From NCBI RefSeq assembly GCF_002087235.1, contig NZ_MUIO01000017.1, positions 1 to 64,000 on the forward strand: a stretch of DNA of 64,000 nt. The letters are read 5' to 3'. Numbering within the stretch: position 1 is the stretch's first letter; each line of letters begins with the position of its first letter. Under the pieces are notes generated by a model. That model did no database searches, was not told the DNA's origin, and was given only the letters and a program-made list of their open reading frames with translations. Position numbers and translations under genes: made by a program. This document shows positions 1-9,558 of the stretch, one piece after another. Source of the stretch: Pseudomonas floridensis. Its GTDB lineage: Bacteria; Pseudomonadota; Gammaproteobacteria; Pseudomonadales; Pseudomonadaceae.

Positions 1-119
1 TGTGCATGATGATGCGCGGCGTCGAGAAGCAGAATTCGGCCATGATCACCTCGGTCATGCTCGGCGAGTTCCGCGAAAATGCAGCGACGCGCAGTGAGTT
101 TCTCAGCCTGATCAAGTGA
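1..119 (+). CDS. folE: GTP cyclohydrolase I, C-terminal end (partial)
   Basis: The window opens inside this gene and only the last 38 codons remain, reading [14 protein letters not shown] to the end LSLIK and a TGA stop. The [10 protein letters not shown] segment is the conserved C-terminal signature of type I GTP cyclohydrolases, and its cysteine is a zinc ligand in the E. coli enzyme. The enzyme converts GTP to dihydroneopterin triphosphate, the first step of folate and pterin synthesis in the cytosol. The upstream part lies outside the window, so start, length and promoter cannot be judged. Confidence 0.85.
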   Translation, partial: CMMMRGVEKQNSAMITSVMLGEFRENAATRSEFLSLIK

Positions 120-191
120 CGTTGAGCAGGCAGCCGGACGGCTTTGGCTCAGGGCTGCCGCTCCAATTCCCCTTTGCAAGAGGTTGTGATC

Positions 192-563
192 GTGTTCATG
201 AAAGCCCTCAGAGTCGGTCTCGGCCAACTCGTCATCGGCATCGACTTGCTCACCCGTCCGGGCAAGAAAAAGCGTGGTCCAGAGGCTCAGGCGGCGGTCG
301 ATCAGGCTGCCCGATCCCTGACGCTGTATCAGTTTCACGCCTGCCCGTTCTGCGTGAAAACCCGCCGCACCCTGCATCGGCTGAACGTCCCGGTCGCGTT
401 GCGCGATGCCAAGAATAATGAGGCCGATCGCCAGGCCTTGCTCAGCGGGGGAGGCAGGATCAAAGTGCCCTGCCTGCGTATCGAGGAAGACGGCAAAACA
501 GTCTGGATGTACGAATCCAGTGTCATCATCGACTATCTGGACAAGCGCTTCGGCGCTGTCTGA
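192..563 (+). CDS. Glutaredoxin-family protein
   Basis: A small thiol-redox protein of about 123 residues. After an N-terminal extension of about 40 residues, with a short hydrophobic patch and a basic stretch (GKKKRG), comes a thioredoxin fold starting TLYQFHACPFC. The CPFC motif is the dithiol active site of glutaredoxins. Later RIKVPCLRIEE supplies the cis-proline, and YESSVIIDYLDKRF is a GST-N-like end. The GTG at 192 was chosen because AAGAGG at 178-183 sits 8 bases upstream; ATG 198 is also possible. It lies downstream of folE on the same strand. The substrate is unknown. It could also be described as a GST N-terminal-domain protein. Confidence 0.8.
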   Translation: MFMKALRVGLGQLVIGIDLLTRPGKKKRGPEAQAAVDQAARSLTLYQFHACPFCVKTRRTLHRLNVPVALRDAKNNEADRQALLSGGGRIKVPCLRIEEDGKTVWMYESSVIIDYLDKRFGAV

Positions 564-578
564 GCCGGATGCCCGCCC

Positions 579-965
579 CTAGCGCGGGCAACCCTCGTGG
601 CGGCAGGCAACGTACGCATTCAATTGCTTGACCCGGACTTTGGTCTGCTCGGCCAGGCACTGCGTCTGAAGCAACGGCCAGATCGACCCTGAATCCTCGC
701 GCTTACCCACCTGGTACAAACAATCGGCATCACGCAGGGCGATCCACTTGCGCTGGGCGTCCTTGAGCGCCTGCTGCTTTGCGGGGGTTTTCAGCCAGTT
801 CATCTGCGCGTTGTACTGCCTGTTCAGGTCGGCATCGAGTGCAGCGAGTTCTTTGGCGGCGCACTGATTCATGCTTGCCTGATTGGCATCGCAGTCCTCG
901 GCCTGTGCCGAACAGCCGATGCCCAGCGCCATGAAGGCGGCCAGAAGGGTCATTGCGAAACGCAT
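579..965 (-). CDS. LprI-like (DUF1311) periplasmic protein
   Basis: A 128-residue secreted protein. The N-terminus MRFAMTLLAAFMALGIGCSAQA is a signal peptide with a likely cut after AQA. The mature part is a short helical domain with evenly spread cysteines (EDCDA, NQCAA, DADCL, TQCLA, VACRHEGC) and the motif QRKWIALRDADC. These are features of the DUF1311/LprI family, named after a mycobacterial lysozyme inhibitor. Periplasmic location is inferred from the signal peptide, and lysozyme inhibition is only a family-level possibility. It is convergent with the glutaredoxin gene, 15 bases apart. A lipoprotein reading at GIGC is unlikely because the lipobox is poor. Confidence 0.8.
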   Translation of the reverse strand: MRFAMTLLAAFMALGIGCSAQAEDCDANQASMNQCAAKELAALDADLNRQYNAQMNWLKTPAKQQALKDAQRKWIALRDADCLYQVGKREDSGSIWPLLQTQCLAEQTKVRVKQLNAYVACRHEGCPR

Positions 966-1043
966 GGGATAGTCCTTTTTCTCGGTTTCAGTTGCAGCGT
1001 TTACTGGCCTGTTTGCGTTGTTTCAGGCAGCCCGAAGACGCGA

Positions 1044-1646
1044 TCAATCCAGCATGCCCACGTACCCTGGCTGCTCCTTGACCCGGTCCAGCCATTTGCG
1101 GATGCCCGAATACGGTGCCAGATCAAACCCGCCCTGATGCGCCACGTGTGTGTAAGCGTATAGCGCGATGTCAGCGATGGAGAAACTGTCGCCGACCATG
1201 AAGGGCGTACGGTCCAGTTGCTGCTCCATCACTGCCAGGGCTCGGTAGCCGGACTTTTGCATGGCGCGGTATTCAGTCATGCGCTCGGCGGGCAGGCCCA
1301 GGTAGAACTGAATGAACCGGGCAACCGCCACCGATGGCTCATGGCTGTACTGCTCAAAGAATTGCCACTGCAGAACCTGGGTGCGCAGGCGCGGCTCGGT
1401 CGGCAGGTAGGCTGTGCCATCGGCCAGGAAGTTGAGAATCGCATTGGACTCCCACAGAAAAGTACCGTCCTCCAGCTCCAGAACCGGAATCTTGCCGTTG
1501 GGATTTTTCGCCAGAAATGCGGTTGTCTGGGTTTCGCCATTGAGAATATCCACCGGCACCCACTCATAGCGGGCGCCCAGCAGATTGAGCATCAGCTTGA
1601 CCTTGTAGCAATTGCCCGAGTTGTAATCACCGTAAACCTTGTACAT
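1044..1646 (-). CDS. Glutathione S-transferase family protein
   Basis: A complete 200-residue GST. The N-terminal thioredoxin-like domain (about 1-78) begins MYKVYGDYNSGNCYKVKL and carries the glutathione-contact segments NPNGKIPVLE and WESNAILNFL. The helical C-terminal domain contains FSIADIALYAYTH, the conserved N-capping box of GST folds. It is cytosolic and is expected to conjugate or reduce electrophiles with glutathione; the substrate is unknown. It follows the aminotransferase gene with a 42-base gap on the same strand, so the two are probably co-transcribed and under the same MarR-type control. Confidence 0.88.
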   Translation of the reverse strand: MYKVYGDYNSGNCYKVKLMLNLLGARYEWVPVDILNGETQTTAFLAKNPNGKIPVLELEDGTFLWESNAILNFLADGTAYLPTEPRLRTQVLQWQFFEQYSHEPSVAVARFIQFYLGLPAERMTEYRAMQKSGYRALAVMEQQLDRTPFMVGDSFSIADIALYAYTHVAHQGGFDLAPYSGIRKWLDRVKEQPGYVGMLD

Positions 1647-1688
1647 TGCCCTGCCCCTTTTGCTGGAGTCCCTGCTGATCGGATCGAT

Positions 1689-2855
1689 TCAGGCAGCCTT
1701 GAGATTCTGTGCCGCGCGCACGACAGATGCCAGTCGTTTCACACCTTCGTTCAAACGTGCGGGGTCGATATGACTGAAATTGAGTCGCAGATGCCCATGG
1801 TTCGCGTCCGGATCGGCAAAGAACGGCTCGCCCGGCATGAATGCCACATCCTGCGCCAGCGCGGCATCCAGCAACGTGCGGGTGTCCAGCGGCTGATGCA
1901 GGGTCAGCCAGAAGAACAGGCCGCCCTGAGGGCTGTTCCATTCGGCCAGTTCGCTGAAATGCTCCTGCAAGGCGATTTCGAAGGCGTCGCGTCGACTGCG
2001 ATAGAACCCGCGCAAGTTCAGCAAGTGCTCGCGGTAACGGTCGGTGCCGATCCATTGCGAGGCCTGCCACTGCCCCAGGCGATTGGTGTGCAGGTCCGCC
2101 GACTGTTTCAGACGCAGCAGATGCGGAAACAGATCGGGGCTAGCGATCAGATAGCCCACCCTCAGGCCGGGCAGCAAGGTCTTGGAAATCGTCCCGGTGT
2201 AGATCCAGCTTGCGCGGGTAAGACGGCTGACAATGGGTTTGGCGCTGGCGCCGTCGAAACTCAGTTCTCGGTATGGCTCGTCCTCGATCAGGGTCACGCC
2301 GAACTCATCCAGCAATGCGGCGACTGCGTCCCGGCTGGCTTCGCTGTAACGCACCGCCGACGGATTCTGGAAGGTCGGAATCAGGTAGGCGAACGCAGGC
2401 GTGTGCTGCTCCAGACGCTGACGCATCGCGACCATATCCGGACCATCAGCGGCCAGAGGAACCGTGATGCAATCGGCACCGAACAGTTGAAATATCTGCA
2501 ACGCCGCCAGGTAGGTCGGTGCTTCCAGAAGGATTTCAGTGCCCTTGTCGATGTACAGCTTTGCCGCCAGATCCAGCGTCTGCTGTGATCCGCTGACCAC
2601 CAGAACCTGGCTGGCCTGGCACGGCACGCCCAAGGCTCTGGCCTCGGCCGCCAGCGCTTCGCGCAGCGCCGGTTCACCTTCGCTCATGCCGTATTGACCC
2701 AACGCCACGGGCATCTGCGTCCACTCTACGGTGGGCAGCATTGATTCGGCAGGCAGGCCACCGGCAAACGACATCACTTCCGGACGCTGCGCAGCGGCAA
2801 GGATCTCGCGGATCAGGGAGCTTTTCAGACGGGAAACGCGTTCGGAGAATGCCAT
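1689..2855 (-). CDS. PLP-dependent aminotransferase, fold type I (MocR/LysN-like without HTH)
   Basis: A 388-residue class I/II aminotransferase. Visible landmarks are SFAGGLPAESMLP near the N-terminus, Asn164 in PTFQNPS, Asp192 in LIEDEPYREL (ring nitrogen of the cofactor) and Lys225 in TISKTLLPGLRVGY (Schiff-base lysine). The family includes 2-aminoadipate and aromatic aminotransferases and the catalytic half of MocR regulators. Here the HTH domain is absent, so this is an enzyme and not a regulator. The ATG at 2855 was preferred over an ATG at 2894 because it gives the family N-terminus MAFSERVSRLKSS and has ACAGG upstream. It is divergent from a marR gene with a palindrome in between. The amino-acid substrate is not deducible. 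Confidence 0.85.
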   Translation of the reverse strand: MAFSERVSRLKSSLIREILAAAQRPEVMSFAGGLPAESMLPTVEWTQMPVALGQYGMSEGEPALREALAAEARALGVPCQASQVLVVSGSQQTLDLAAKLYIDKGTEILLEAPTYLAALQIFQLFGADCITVPLAADGPDMVAMRQRLEQHTPAFAYLIPTFQNPSAVRYSEASRDAVAALLDEFGVTLIEDEPYRELSFDGASAKPIVSRLTRASWIYTGTISKTLLPGLRVGYLIASPDLFPHLLRLKQSADLHTNRLGQWQASQWIGTDRYREHLLNLRGFYRSRRDAFEIALQEHFSELAEWNSPQGGLFFWLTLHQPLDTRTLLDAALAQDVAFMPGEPFFADPDANHGHLRLNFSHIDPARLNEGVKRLASVVRAAQNLKAA

Positions 2856-2886
2856 GACGATTACCTGTAGCCGAGCCAAATGGAAA

Positions 2887-2907
2887 TGAGTCAAACTTGT
2901 TGACTCA
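2887..2907. promoter_or_regulatory. Perfect inverted repeat, probable MarR operator
   Basis: TGAGTCAA, five bases, then TTGACTCA: an exact 8-base inverted repeat in the gap between the divergent aminotransferase and marR genes. Size, symmetry and position suit the dimeric winged-helix MarR family. Binding by the adjacent regulator is inferred. If true, it would control both directions. Confidence 0.6.
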
Positions 2908-2937
2908 AATCACGACGCCCAACCCGGATACGTCAAT

Positions 2938-3408
2938 ATGCTTGACCTTAAAAACCCTGCCAATCAACAACGCGCCATGGAAGCGTTCTTCTTCGGTTAT
3001 CAGGCATTCACCGCCAAGGCCGACGAGATGCTCGACAAACGGGGCTTCAGCCGCGTGCATCAACGCATTGTGTTTTTCATCGCCCGCTACCCTGGCCTGA
3101 GCGTAAAGGAATTGCTGACCGTACTCGGCGTCAGCAAGCAGGCGCTCAATGCGCCGCTGCGGCAATTGATTGCCATGGATCTGGTGCACAGCGCAGCGCC
3201 GCTGACCGATAAGCGCAAGCGGCTGCTGGGCCTGACCGATGAAGGCGTCAAGTTCGAACAGGCGCTGCGCCGTGAGCAGGTCAAACTGTTGCAGCGAGTG
3301 TTTGCCGACGCCGGCCAGGCGGCGGTCGATGGCTGGATGAACGTCAACGAAGCGCTCGGCCAGACCCTGCATGCCAGCGCCCGGCCAATCGAGTCCGACA
3401 CCGACTGA
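2938..3408 (+). CDS. MarR-family transcriptional regulator
   Basis: A 156-residue winged-helix regulator. The dimerisation helix is followed by the MarR DNA-binding core: SRVHQRIVFFIARYPGLSV, the recognition region LTVLGVSKQALNAPLRQL (about residues 60-78), and the wing APLTDKRKRLLGLTDEG (about 90-106). MarR proteins usually repress their neighbours until a small ligand or oxidant releases them. Being divergent from the aminotransferase and GST genes, with a perfect 8-base palindrome in the gap, it probably regulates itself and them. The inducer is unknown. There is no cysteine in the recognition region suggesting thiol sensing. Confidence 0.9.
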   Translation: MLDLKNPANQQRAMEAFFFGYQAFTAKADEMLDKRGFSRVHQRIVFFIARYPGLSVKELLTVLGVSKQALNAPLRQLIAMDLVHSAAPLTDKRKRLLGLTDEGVKFEQALRREQVKLLQRVFADAGQAAVDGWMNVNEALGQTLHASARPIESDTD

Positions 3409-3531
3409 TCAGGCCGATTGCGCCACAGGCAACTGTTCCGGCGTTTGCGCATGTCGCTGTATCGCACGCCCTTGCGGCGATACGTATAGGCTGTGCGCCC
3501 TTTGCTACCTGCCGTTCAAGGAAAGACCTGC

Positions 3532-4724
3532 ATGACCCCGCCCCTCAAGCTGCCGCTGCGTGCGCTGGCAGACTCGTCGCCGTCTGCCGTGGTGGCGGGC
3601 TTCATCGCCATGATGACCGGCTGCACCAGTTCACTGGTGTTGATGTTTCAGGCCGGACAGGCCGCCGGCCTGACCAACGTACAGATTTCGTCCTGGCTAT
3701 GGGCATTGTTCATGGGCATGGCGGTGTGCAGCATCGGCCTTTCGCTGCGCTATCGTGCGCCGATCACAGTCGCCTGGTCCACGCCCGGCGCGGCGCTGTT
3801 GATCACCAGCCTGGGCGGCGTGACCTATCCGCAGGCCATCGGCGCGTTCATTACCTGCGCGGCGCTGGTGACAGCATGCGGCTTGACCGGCAGCTTCGAG
3901 CGCCTGGTCAAACGCCTCCCCGCCTCACTCGCGGCGGCGTTGCTGGCCGGGATTCTGTTCCGGATCGGCAGCGAGATCTTCATTGCCCTCCAGCACCGTA
4001 CCAGTCTGGTGATTGGCATGTTTCTGACGTACCTGATCATCAAGCGCTTTTCACCGCGCTACTCGGTGCTGGGTGCCCTGCTGGTTGGCGTGGTTCTGTC
4101 AGGCCTGCTGGGCTGCTGAATTTCGACGGCCTGGCGCTTCAAGTGGCGATGCCGGTCTGGACAACGCCGGAGTTTTCCTTAGCGGCGACCATCAGCATCG
4201 GCCTTCCATTATTCGTCGTGGCCATGACGTCACAGAACATGCCGGGGATCGCGGTATTGCGCGCCGATGGCTACCACACGCCGGCTTCACCGCTGATATC
4301 GGTGACCGGCATCGCCTCGCTGCTGACTGCACCGTTCGGCTCACACGGCATCAATCTGGCTGCGATCAGCGCTGCCATCTGCACCGGCCCGCATGCGCAT
4401 GAAGACCAGGCCAAGCGTTACACCGCCGCTATCTGGTGCGCAATCTTCTACGCGATTGCAGGTATTTTCGGCGCGACACTGGCGGCGCTTTTCAGCGCGT
4501 TCCCGAAGGAACTGGTGCTGTCGATTGCGGCGCTGGCGCTGTTCGGCTCGATCATCAACGGCCTGACCGTTGCCATGGCCAAACCCGGCGAACGCGAACC
4601 TGCATTGATCACGTTCATGGTGACCGCGTCAGGGCTTACGCTGTTTTCCATTGGCTCCGCCTTTTGGGGCATCGTAGCGGGCGTGCTGACGCTGCTGATT
4701 CTGAGCCCGCGCAAGGCGGACTGA
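3532..4724 (+). pseudogene. benE: benE-family benzoate/H+ symporter, frameshifted
   Basis: Two overlapping reading frames together encode one BenE-type transporter. The first (3532-4119) starts MTPPLKLPLRALADSSPSAV, has about six membrane segments, and stops after VLSGLLGC. The second frame continues with LLNFDGLALQVAMPVW, then GLPLFVVAMTSQNMPG and HGINLAAISAAICTGP, both typical of BenE, ending SPRKAD at 4724. Adding one C after position 4113 would make GGC CTG CTG AAT and join them into about 397 residues, the normal family length. No slippery heptamer is visible, so this looks like a one-base deletion or a sequencing error, not programmed shifting. Without repair the product lacks its second half and is unlikely to work. 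Confidence 0.85.
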
Positions 4725-4788
4725 GGAGTCTACGTAGTGTAAGTTTTTAACGCAGCGTCACCGAGCGCAGCCACTTATCGTAAAGAGC

Positions 4789-5724
4789 CTAACTGCGAGC
4801 GGCTGCGGCGACCAGCAGCGTACCGGCATCGGCGTCGAGAACCGCCTGGGTCCCCAGCGGCACAGCCTGATTGAGGTCGCCATGGCCCACGGGCAAACCG
4901 CCGAGGACCGGAATTCCCAACTGGCCGAGCCGTTCTGCCAGCACATGCGCGGGGCTGATCGTGCCACCGGTGTTGGCGGCGGGACTGACTTCGCCCAGCG
5001 CAATACCAGCCAGCCGTTCAAGCATCCCGCAGTTGCCCAGTTGGGTCAGCATGCGGTCGACCCGGTAAGCCGCCTCGGCTACTTCTTCGAGCAGCAGAAT
5101 CGCACCGGTCAGATCGGGCATGAAAGGGGTACCTATCGAAGTGGTCAGGATGCACAGGTTGCCGCCGAGCAGCACGCCTTGCGCCTTTCCACCGGTTCGT
5201 ACCCTGGCCGTGGGCGCAGCCGGATCCGATTCGAGCAGAACAGGCTCGGTGCTCATCAAGGCATGACGCATGCCGCTGGTAAACAGTCCTCCACGCTCAA
5301 GCTGAGTGGCGACCGGCCCATGAATGCTTGCCAGCCGTGCGTGACGCCAGACAGCGCAATGCAAGGCGGTGATATCTGAAAAGCCGGTGATCAGTTTCGG
5401 ATCGCGGCGAACCGCATCCATGTCTACCTGCTGGACGATGCGTTGCATGCCATAGCCACCCCGGTTGCAGATCACTGCTCTGATTTCGGGATCGGCCAGC
5501 GCGGCATTCAGGTCGGCCAACCGCTCTTCGTCAGTGCCCGAATAGAATTCATACGCACCCGGCGCATGAGGAAACACACGCGGACGCAACCCCCAGCCCT
5601 TGAGGACCTCGACGGCCTTTTCAAGCTTGCGCGGGTCCACCGGCCCGGCCGGAGACACCAGTGCCACCGCGTCGCCTGCGCGCAGAACCTGAGGATGAAG
5701 GGTGTGCAAACTCGTCGATGACAT
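4789..5724 (-). CDS. ldcA: LD-carboxypeptidase, peptidase family S66
   Basis: A 311-residue murein tetrapeptide carboxypeptidase. It removes the terminal D-Ala from cytosolic muropeptides so they can be recycled into peptidoglycan precursors. The nucleophile is Ser116 in LITGFSDITAL, matching Ser115 of P. aeruginosa LdcA. The other family residues are the Glu in LLLEEVAEAAYR and the His in VGHGDLNQAVPLG. AGDAVALVSPAGPVDP and CNRGGYGMQRI are further S66 hallmarks. There is no signal peptide, consistent with a cytosolic enzyme. It is convergent with the benE remnant. Microcin C-resistance MccF proteins share the fold, but the neighbours here give no hint of that. Confidence 0.88.
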   Translation of the reverse strand: MSSTSLHTLHPQVLRAGDAVALVSPAGPVDPRKLEKAVEVLKGWGLRPRVFPHAPGAYEFYSGTDEERLADLNAALADPEIRAVICNRGGYGMQRIVQQVDMDAVRRDPKLITGFSDITALHCAVWRHARLASIHGPVATQLERGGLFTSGMRHALMSTEPVLLESDPAAPTARVRTGGKAQGVLLGGNLCILTTSIGTPFMPDLTGAILLLEEVAEAAYRVDRMLTQLGNCGMLERLAGIALGEVSPAANTGGTISPAHVLAERLGQLGIPVLGGLPVGHGDLNQAVPLGTQAVLDADAGTLLVAAAARS

Positions 5725-5953
5725 GCCAGTGATCCGTACTTCAATGAACGGTCAATGTAGAGCACCGGCGCAGGTGACTCAAGTCGCGACACCCTTGGGC
5801 GAGCCGACCTGGACGAATCAGTTTGAACGCAGCGGCCGGTCCGGACTCCCATCAACCATATGGATCGGACGGCATTCGCTCTACACGCGCTGCTTGCCTG
5901 AACATCCTTCCAAGGCTTGAATCACTTTTTGACTTCTATCAGGAGGCCCTGCC

Positions 5954-6964
<1,011 letters not shown>

Positions 6965-6984
6965 TCAGGCTGATCCGATCTGGT

Positions 6985-7009
6985 CGTGCCCATGCTCGGC
7001 ATGGGCACG
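6985..7009. terminator. Strong hairpin between convergent genes (no T-run)
   Basis: CGTGCCCATGC, three bases, then GCATGGGCACG: a perfect 11-base stem with a TCG loop, 20 bases after the oxidoreductase stop and 33 bases past the pyrF stop. There is no uridine tract on either side, so it may be a transcript 3' stabiliser or a Rho-assisted end, not a classic intrinsic terminator. Confidence 0.5.
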
Positions 7010-7042
7010 CAAAGCTCAGCTCAATCCTGCGCCGGAACCGGT

Positions 7043-7741
7043 TTACGCCAGTTCGGCAACCACTGCCGCCAGCGCCTTGGCAGGATCGGCGGCCTGACTG
7101 ATCGGACGGCCGATCACGAGGTAATCGGAGCCTGCATCCAGCGCCTGACGCGGCGTGAGGATGCGGCGTTGATCATCCTGCGCACTGCCCGCCGGGCGAA
7201 TGCCGGGTGTGACCAGTTGCAGGGTCGGGTGTGCGGCCTTCAGCGCCTGCGCCTCGAGTGCCGAGCACACCAGACCGTCCATACCGGCCTTATCCGCCAG
7301 TGCTGCCAGACGCAGCACTTGTACCTGCGGATCGATGTCCAGGCCGATTCCTGCCAGATCCTCACGTTCCATGCTGGTCAGCACGGTGACGCCGATCAAC
7401 AGCGGCTTTGGACCACTGCGCTGTTCCAGAACGTCGCGACACGCCGCCATCATCCGCAAACCGCCCGAGCAATGAACGTTGACCATCCATACGCCCATCT
7501 CCGCCGCGGCCTTGACCGCCATGGCGGTGGTATTAGGGATATCGTGGAATTTGAGATCCAGGAATACCTCGAAACCCTTGTCGCGCAGGGTCTCGACGAT
7601 GTCCGATGCGCAACTGGTGAACAGCTCTTTGCCAACCTTGACCCGACACAGCTTGGGGTCGAGCTGATCGGCCAGGCGCAGGGCGGCTTCTCGAGTCGGA
7701 AAATCCAGGGCGACGATGACTGGGGTCTGGCAGGCGGACAT
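7043..7741 (-). CDS. pyrF: Orotidine-5'-phosphate decarboxylase
   Basis: A 232-residue TIM-barrel enzyme catalysing the last step of UMP synthesis, OMP to UMP plus CO2, in the cytosol. The N-terminus [27 protein letters not shown] and the catalytic [15 protein letters not shown] (Asp-Lys-Asp array) are the defining family motifs. [11 protein letters not shown] and DYLVIGRPI form the phosphate-binding end. The ATG at 7741 (MSACQTPV) gives the family length; a longer reading to 7795 adds 18 unconserved residues. It is monocistronic here and divergent from the ethanolamine permease gene. Confidence 0.95.
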   Translation of the reverse strand: MSACQTPVIVALDFPTREAALRLADQLDPKLCRVKVGKELFTSCASDIVETLRDKGFEVFLDLKFHDIPNTTAMAVKAAAEMGVWMVNVHCSGGLRMMAACRDVLEQRSGPKPLLIGVTVLTSMEREDLAGIGLDIDPQVQVLRLAALADKAGMDGLVCSALEAQALKAAHPTLQLVTPGIRPAGSAQDDQRRILTPRQALDAGSDYLVIGRPISQAADPAKALAAVVAELA

Positions 7742-8001
7742 GAGCGGGTTCTCAGGTAAGTCGAAATCGGCGCGCATTGTAGCCGAAGCTGTCAACGGAC
7801 GGGACCCGTAGATCGGTATTTGCCGCGTTTTCAGGCGCTTTGTGCCGGGTTTTCAGGCGCGCAAAGTCACCTCGACAGCCTGCACTTGCAGCGAACACCG
7901 GGACGCCTGCGCGCACCAATTCCGCACAGTGAAGTGAATCGTTTCACTCATCCGTTCTGCAAACGACCTCTTTTGAAGCAATACGACGGTCCGGCGTGCA
8001 C

Positions 8002-8017
8002 TGGCACGGCCTCTGCA
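8002..8017 (+). promoter_or_regulatory. Sigma-54 promoter upstream of the ethanolamine permease
   Basis: TGGCACGGCCTCTGCA matches the sigma-54 consensus TGGCACGnnnnTTGCW at every specified base except one T, with GG and GC correctly 12 bases apart. It lies 50 bases before the eat ATG. Ethanolamine uptake in P. aeruginosa is reported to depend on RpoN and the enhancer-binding protein EatR, which supports the call. The rest of the 326-base gap between pyrF and eat (7742-8067) shows no gene. An enhancer-binding site would be expected in it, but I could not identify one. Confidence 0.75.
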
Positions 8018-8067
8018 AGTCTCTGAAACAAGATATTTCAAGACCTTCGAACTTCAGGGAGACGACG

Positions 8068-9432
8068 ATGAGCACTCAACTCAAGCCGACGCTGGGCACA
8101 CTGCATTTATGGGGGATCGCGGTCGGACTGGTAATCTCCGGCGAATATTTCGGCTGGAGCTACGGTTGGGGCGTGGCAGGCACGCTGGGTTTTCTGGTAA
8201 CAGCGCTGATGGTCGCGACCATGTACACCTGCTTCATCTTCAGTTTCACCGAACTGACCACCGCCATCCCTCACGCGGGCGGTCCTTTTGCCTATAGTCG
8301 CCGTGCGTTTGGCGAAAAAGGCGGACTGGTTGCAGGCCTGGCGACACTGATCGAGTTCGTGTTCGCGCCACCGGCCATTGCGCTGGCAATCGGCGCCTAC
8401 CTGAACGTCCAGTACCCCGGACTTGACCCCAAGCATGCCGCTGTGGGTGCTTATATCGTGTTCATGGCGCTCAATATCATGGGCGTGAAACTGGCGGCCA
8501 CGTTCGAACTGGTGGTGTGCATCCTTGCAGTCGCCGAGTTGCTGGTGTTCATGGGCGTTGTCGCGCCGGCGTTCAGCTTCAGCAATTTCGCCCTCAACGG
8601 CTGGGCGGGCTCACAGACTTTCGGCCCCGAGGCCATCGCCGGCATGTTCGCCGCCATTCCGTTCGCCATCTGGTTCTTTCTGGCGATCGAAGGTGCAGCC
8701 ATGGCCGCCGAAGAGGCGAAAGATCCGAAACGCACCATTCCCAAAGCCTACATCAGCGGCATCCTGACCCTGGTGACTCTGGCACTCGGCGTGATGCTGT
8801 TCGCGGGCGGCGTGGGCGACTGGCGCACCCTGGCCAATATCAATGACCCGCTGCCGCAAGCGATGAAAGCAGTGGTCGGCGACAGTTCCGGCTGGCTGCA
8901 CATGCTGGTCTGGATCGGCCTGTTCGGTCTGGTCGCCAGCTTCCACGGGATCATCCTCGGTTACTCGCGGCAGTTCTTTGCCCTGGCGCGAGCCGGTTAT
9001 CTGCCTGCTTCGCTGGCGAAACTGTCGCGCTTCCAGACGCCGCACCGGGCAATCATCGCCGGTGGCCTGATCGGTATTGCCGCCATCTACAGCGACGGGC
9101 TGATCAACCTGGGCGGCATGACCCTGACTGCTGCGATGATCACCATGGCCGTGTTCGGTGCCATCGTCATGTACATCATGAGCATGCTCAGCCTGTTCAA
9201 GCTGCGCAAGGCCGAGCCCTTGCTGGAGCGGTCGTTCCGCGCGCCCGGTTATCCGGTCGTTCCCGGCATTGCCCTGGCGCTGGCGGTGGTGTGCCTGGTC
9301 GCCATGGCCTGGTTCAACATGCTGATCGGCCTGATCTTCCTCGGCCTGATGGCAATCGGTTTCATCTACTTCAGCCTGACCGCCAAATCGCGTGCCGACG
9401 CCCCTGCGGATGCCATGCTGACCGGCGTCTGA
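8068..9432 (+). CDS. eat: Ethanolamine permease, APC superfamily
   Basis: A 454-residue inner-membrane transporter with about 12 hydrophobic segments. The start HLWGIAVGLVISGEYFGWSY and FAAIPFAIWFFLAIEGAAMAAEE are typical of the ethanolamine permease branch of the amino acid-polyamine-organocation family. Ethanolamine released from phosphatidylethanolamine serves as a carbon and nitrogen source. The ATG at 8068 was chosen for its upstream GGGAG and family N-terminus (MSTQLKPTLGTLHLWG). It sits behind a sigma-54 promoter match. The ammonia-lyase genes eutBC, often next to it in pseudomonads, are not in this window. Related APC amino-acid permeases are the alternative. Confidence 0.82.
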   Translation: MSTQLKPTLGTLHLWGIAVGLVISGEYFGWSYGWGVAGTLGFLVTALMVATMYTCFIFSFTELTTAIPHAGGPFAYSRRAFGEKGGLVAGLATLIEFVFAPPAIALAIGAYLNVQYPGLDPKHAAVGAYIVFMALNIMGVKLAATFELVVCILAVAELLVFMGVVAPAFSFSNFALNGWAGSQTFGPEAIAGMFAAIPFAIWFFLAIEGAAMAAEEAKDPKRTIPKAYISGILTLVTLALGVMLFAGGVGDWRTLANINDPLPQAMKAVVGDSSGWLHMLVWIGLFGLVASFHGIILGYSRQFFALARAGYLPASLAKLSRFQTPHRAIIAGGLIGIAAIYSDGLINLGGMTLTAAMITMAVFGAIVMYIMSMLSLFKLRKAEPLLERSFRAPGYPVVPGIALALAVVCLVAMAWFNMLIGLIFLGLMAIGFIYFSLTAKSRADAPADAMLTGV

Positions 9433-9454
9433 CCCCACCGGCTCGCACTACCTC

Positions 9455-9487
9455 GAGGCCGCGCACGATTGAATCGTGCGCGGCCTC
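9455..9487. terminator. Long perfect hairpin after eat
   Basis: GAGGCCGCGCACGAT, TGA, ATCGTGCGCGGCCTC: a perfect 15-base stem with a 3-base loop, 23 bases after the eat stop. There is no strong T-run, so it is a factor-independent terminator of weak type or an RNA-end stabiliser. Confidence 0.65.
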
Positions 9488-9558
9488 TGCATGACGCATA
9501 CACTTGAACCATTGAACAGCGCCGCTGCTCAAACCGGTATCACAAGAAGGAGTGCGTT

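Noticed and set aside
1218..2588. 456-codon open frame antisense to the GST and aminotransferase genes
   Set aside because: It overlaps two well-supported genes. Its composition (Gln/Arg/Ala-rich, no motif) is typical of GC-rich antisense frames.
4105..4120. Programmed ribosomal frameshift in benE
   Set aside because: There is no slippery heptamer and no downstream hairpin, and BenE proteins are not known to use recoding. A one-base deletion explains it simply.
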